Positions 5,498-6,440 of a DNA stretch of 6,440 nt are shown piece by piece. This stretch comes from Calditrichia bacterium (GTDB taxonomy: Bacteria; Calditrichota; Calditrichia; RBG-13-44-9). The notes under the pieces were generated by a model, which saw only the letters and a list, made by a program, of their open reading frames with translations, was not told the DNA's origin and did not search any database. The position numbers and the translations under genes were made by a program. The stretch covers positions 1 through 6,440 of the forward strand of contig JALXCH010000242.1 in assembly GCA_026991005.1 (NCBI GenBank), in the 5' to 3' direction. Position 1 is the stretch's first letter, and every line of letters begins with the position of its first letter.

Positions 5498-5570
5498 TAT
5501 TTCCCCTATTTCCCCTATTTCCCCTATTTCCCCTATATACTCTATTCCCCTATTCCCTTTATATTTCCCA
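5498..5570. repeat. Tandem 9-nt TATTTCCCC repeat
   Basis: Four exact copies of TATTTCCCC run from 5498 to 5533. Decayed copies follow to about 5570: TATATACTC, TATTCCCC, then TATTCCCTT- and TATTTCCC-like units. The strand is almost all pyrimidine apart from the single A in each unit. It fills the spacer between the convergent ABC ATPase and saccharopine dehydrogenase genes and ends 17 nt from the latter's stop codon. Copy number in such exact arrays is prone to slippage. Confidence 0.85.
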
Positions 5571-5586
5571 TAAACCTGCTACTCCT

Positions 5587-6440
5587 TCACTCCACTTCCT
5601 CCACCCGCTCGCGGAAGGTAATTCCTTCTTTTTTAAGCTCTTCCAGTACCGGTTGATAAATTGCAGGATGGGTGGGAATCTGGCAACCGGTAATTGGGAG
5701 TTGACCGGTGAGGATGAGCTTGGTAGCCAGTGCTGCGGGGAGTCCCACTGTTTTGGAAATGGCAGTTAACCCTCCGGGTTCCCCGTATTCCACCATGGTG
5801 GAAATGTAGCGTTTCCGGGTTCCATCCGAGAATTCGGCAATGATGCGGTTGACCAGAATAACCATGTCCCGGGCATCTTCGGGCAATTTTAATTTGCGAT
5901 TTAACAGATCGATGAGCACCTCTGCCGAAGTGCGGAACGGTTTTCCGATTTTTTCTGAACTAAACAATCCCAGCCAGCGCAAATTTTCCATAATTTTTCC
6001 TGTGGGATTAATGTTCAGAAAGTGTGCTAACCGTTGTTCCAGATTGGAACCCGAGGCGTTAATGGGCAGGAACATTTCCACCAGTTCCCGATAACTGCGG
6101 TTTTCCAGACCCGGAATTTGCATGGTCTCGTTGGGGAGTCCCAGCCGTACAATTTGCAGCCAGGTTTCACTCCATCCGGGATAGCGCAACGTTCCACGAA
6201 TCATGGTCTTAACATCGTTCAATCCGTACAAATCCAGGTACACCAGAGAATCCCGATTGGGGTAGGCTTCCAGAACTCCCACGCCATCCACCGATACCGA
6301 CCAGGTGCGTTGGAATACTCCGTGGTAAGGTAGAATTTTAATATGCGACTCTTCCATATATTGTGCTCCGTGCTCACCCGCCATCACCACATTGCGCGGA
6401 TTCCAGGTAATGCAGTAGCGCAGGGGATTGGTGGAAGCCT
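5587..6440 (-). CDS. Saccharopine dehydrogenase family protein, C-terminal part (5' end beyond window)
   Basis: The frame is open from the window edge to a TGA at 5587-5589, giving 283 visible residues. Family members usually have about 400-450, so the NAD(P)-binding Rossmann half is missing only because the window ends. The visible part is the saccharopine dehydrogenase C-terminal domain. It has a WNPRNVVMAG stretch at the edge, AYPNRDS (about 6267-6247), RGTLRYPGWSETW (about 6198-6160) and a tail IPTHPAIYQPVLEEL typical of the family. The GTG at 6390-6388 could be mistaken for a start, but conserved WNPRN sequence continues upstream of it, so it is internal. Enzymes of this type interconvert saccharopine with glutamate and aminoadipate semialdehyde in lysine synthesis or breakdown, using NAD(P). 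Related bacterial proteins act on other carboxynorspermidine- or lysine-like substrates, so the exact reaction is uncertain. It is convergent with the ABC ATPase gene. Confidence 0.9.
   Translation of the reverse strand, partial: ASTNPLRYCITWNPRNVVMAGEHGAQYMEESHIKILPYHGVFQRTWSVSVDGVGVLEAYPNRDSLVYLDLYGLNDVKTMIRGTLRYPGWSETWLQIVRLGLPNETMQIPGLENRSYRELVEMFLPINASGSNLEQRLAHFLNINPTGKIMENLRWLGLFSSEKIGKPFRTSAEVLIDLLNRKLKLPEDARDMVILVNRIIAEFSDGTRKRYISTMVEYGEPGGLTAISKTVGLPAALATKLILTGQLPITGCQIPTHPAIYQPVLEELKKEGITFRERVEEVE

Noticed and set aside
5370..5570. CRISPR-like array
   Set aside because: The repeats are 7 and 9 nt and directly tandem, without unique spacers, and no cas genes are present.

Overview
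The window holds four complete protein genes and one partial gene, separated by AT-rich spacers that carry short tandem repeats. It looks like a housekeeping stretch of a bacterial chromosome. I see no phage, insertion sequence, CRISPR array, tRNA or rRNA. The organism is probably a Gram-negative of the FCB superphylum (Bacteroidota, Calditrichota, Ignavibacteriota or a relative). Three things suggest this: a PorT-type outer-membrane beta-barrel protein; a promoter upstream of it that fits the Bacteroidota TTTG / TAnnTTTG pattern; and spacers full of 7- and 9-nt repeats of a kind I recall from environmental FCB genomes. This placement is inference; no marker gene is present.

Layout. Positions 1-212: a heptamer repeat, then a promoter region. 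213-1163 (+): a TIGR01777-family SDR oxidoreductase/epimerase. 1164-1545: a long spacer with a 9-nt repeat, a GC-rich island and a hairpin, ending in a promoter. 1546-3306 (+): a TrkH/KtrB-type potassium transporter with an extra N-terminal membrane module of about 145 residues. 3307-3518: an AT-rich spacer with a promoter. 3519-4136 (+): a secreted outer-membrane beta-barrel protein, followed by a strong intrinsic terminator. 4261-5358 (+): a MalK/UgpC-type ABC transporter ATPase starting with GTG. 5359-5586: a repeat-rich spacer between convergent genes. 5587-6440 (-): the C-terminal part of a saccharopine dehydrogenase whose N-terminus lies beyond the window.

The genes do not form an obvious operon. 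Each plus-strand gene has its own spacer of at least 120 bp, and candidate promoters can be drawn for all four. Their roles are unrelated: an uncharacterised oxidoreductase, K+ uptake, an outer-membrane protein, sugar-type ABC import energy and lysine metabolism. The ATPase has no permease or binding protein nearby, and the Trk channel has no TrkA nearby, so both probably work with partners encoded elsewhere.

I did not find a convincing new biological system. The most notable features are the voltage-sensor-like N-terminal module on the K+ transporter, two inverted arrays of a 7-nt repeat at 9-57 and 5370-5418, and a GC-rich structured island at 1281-1390.
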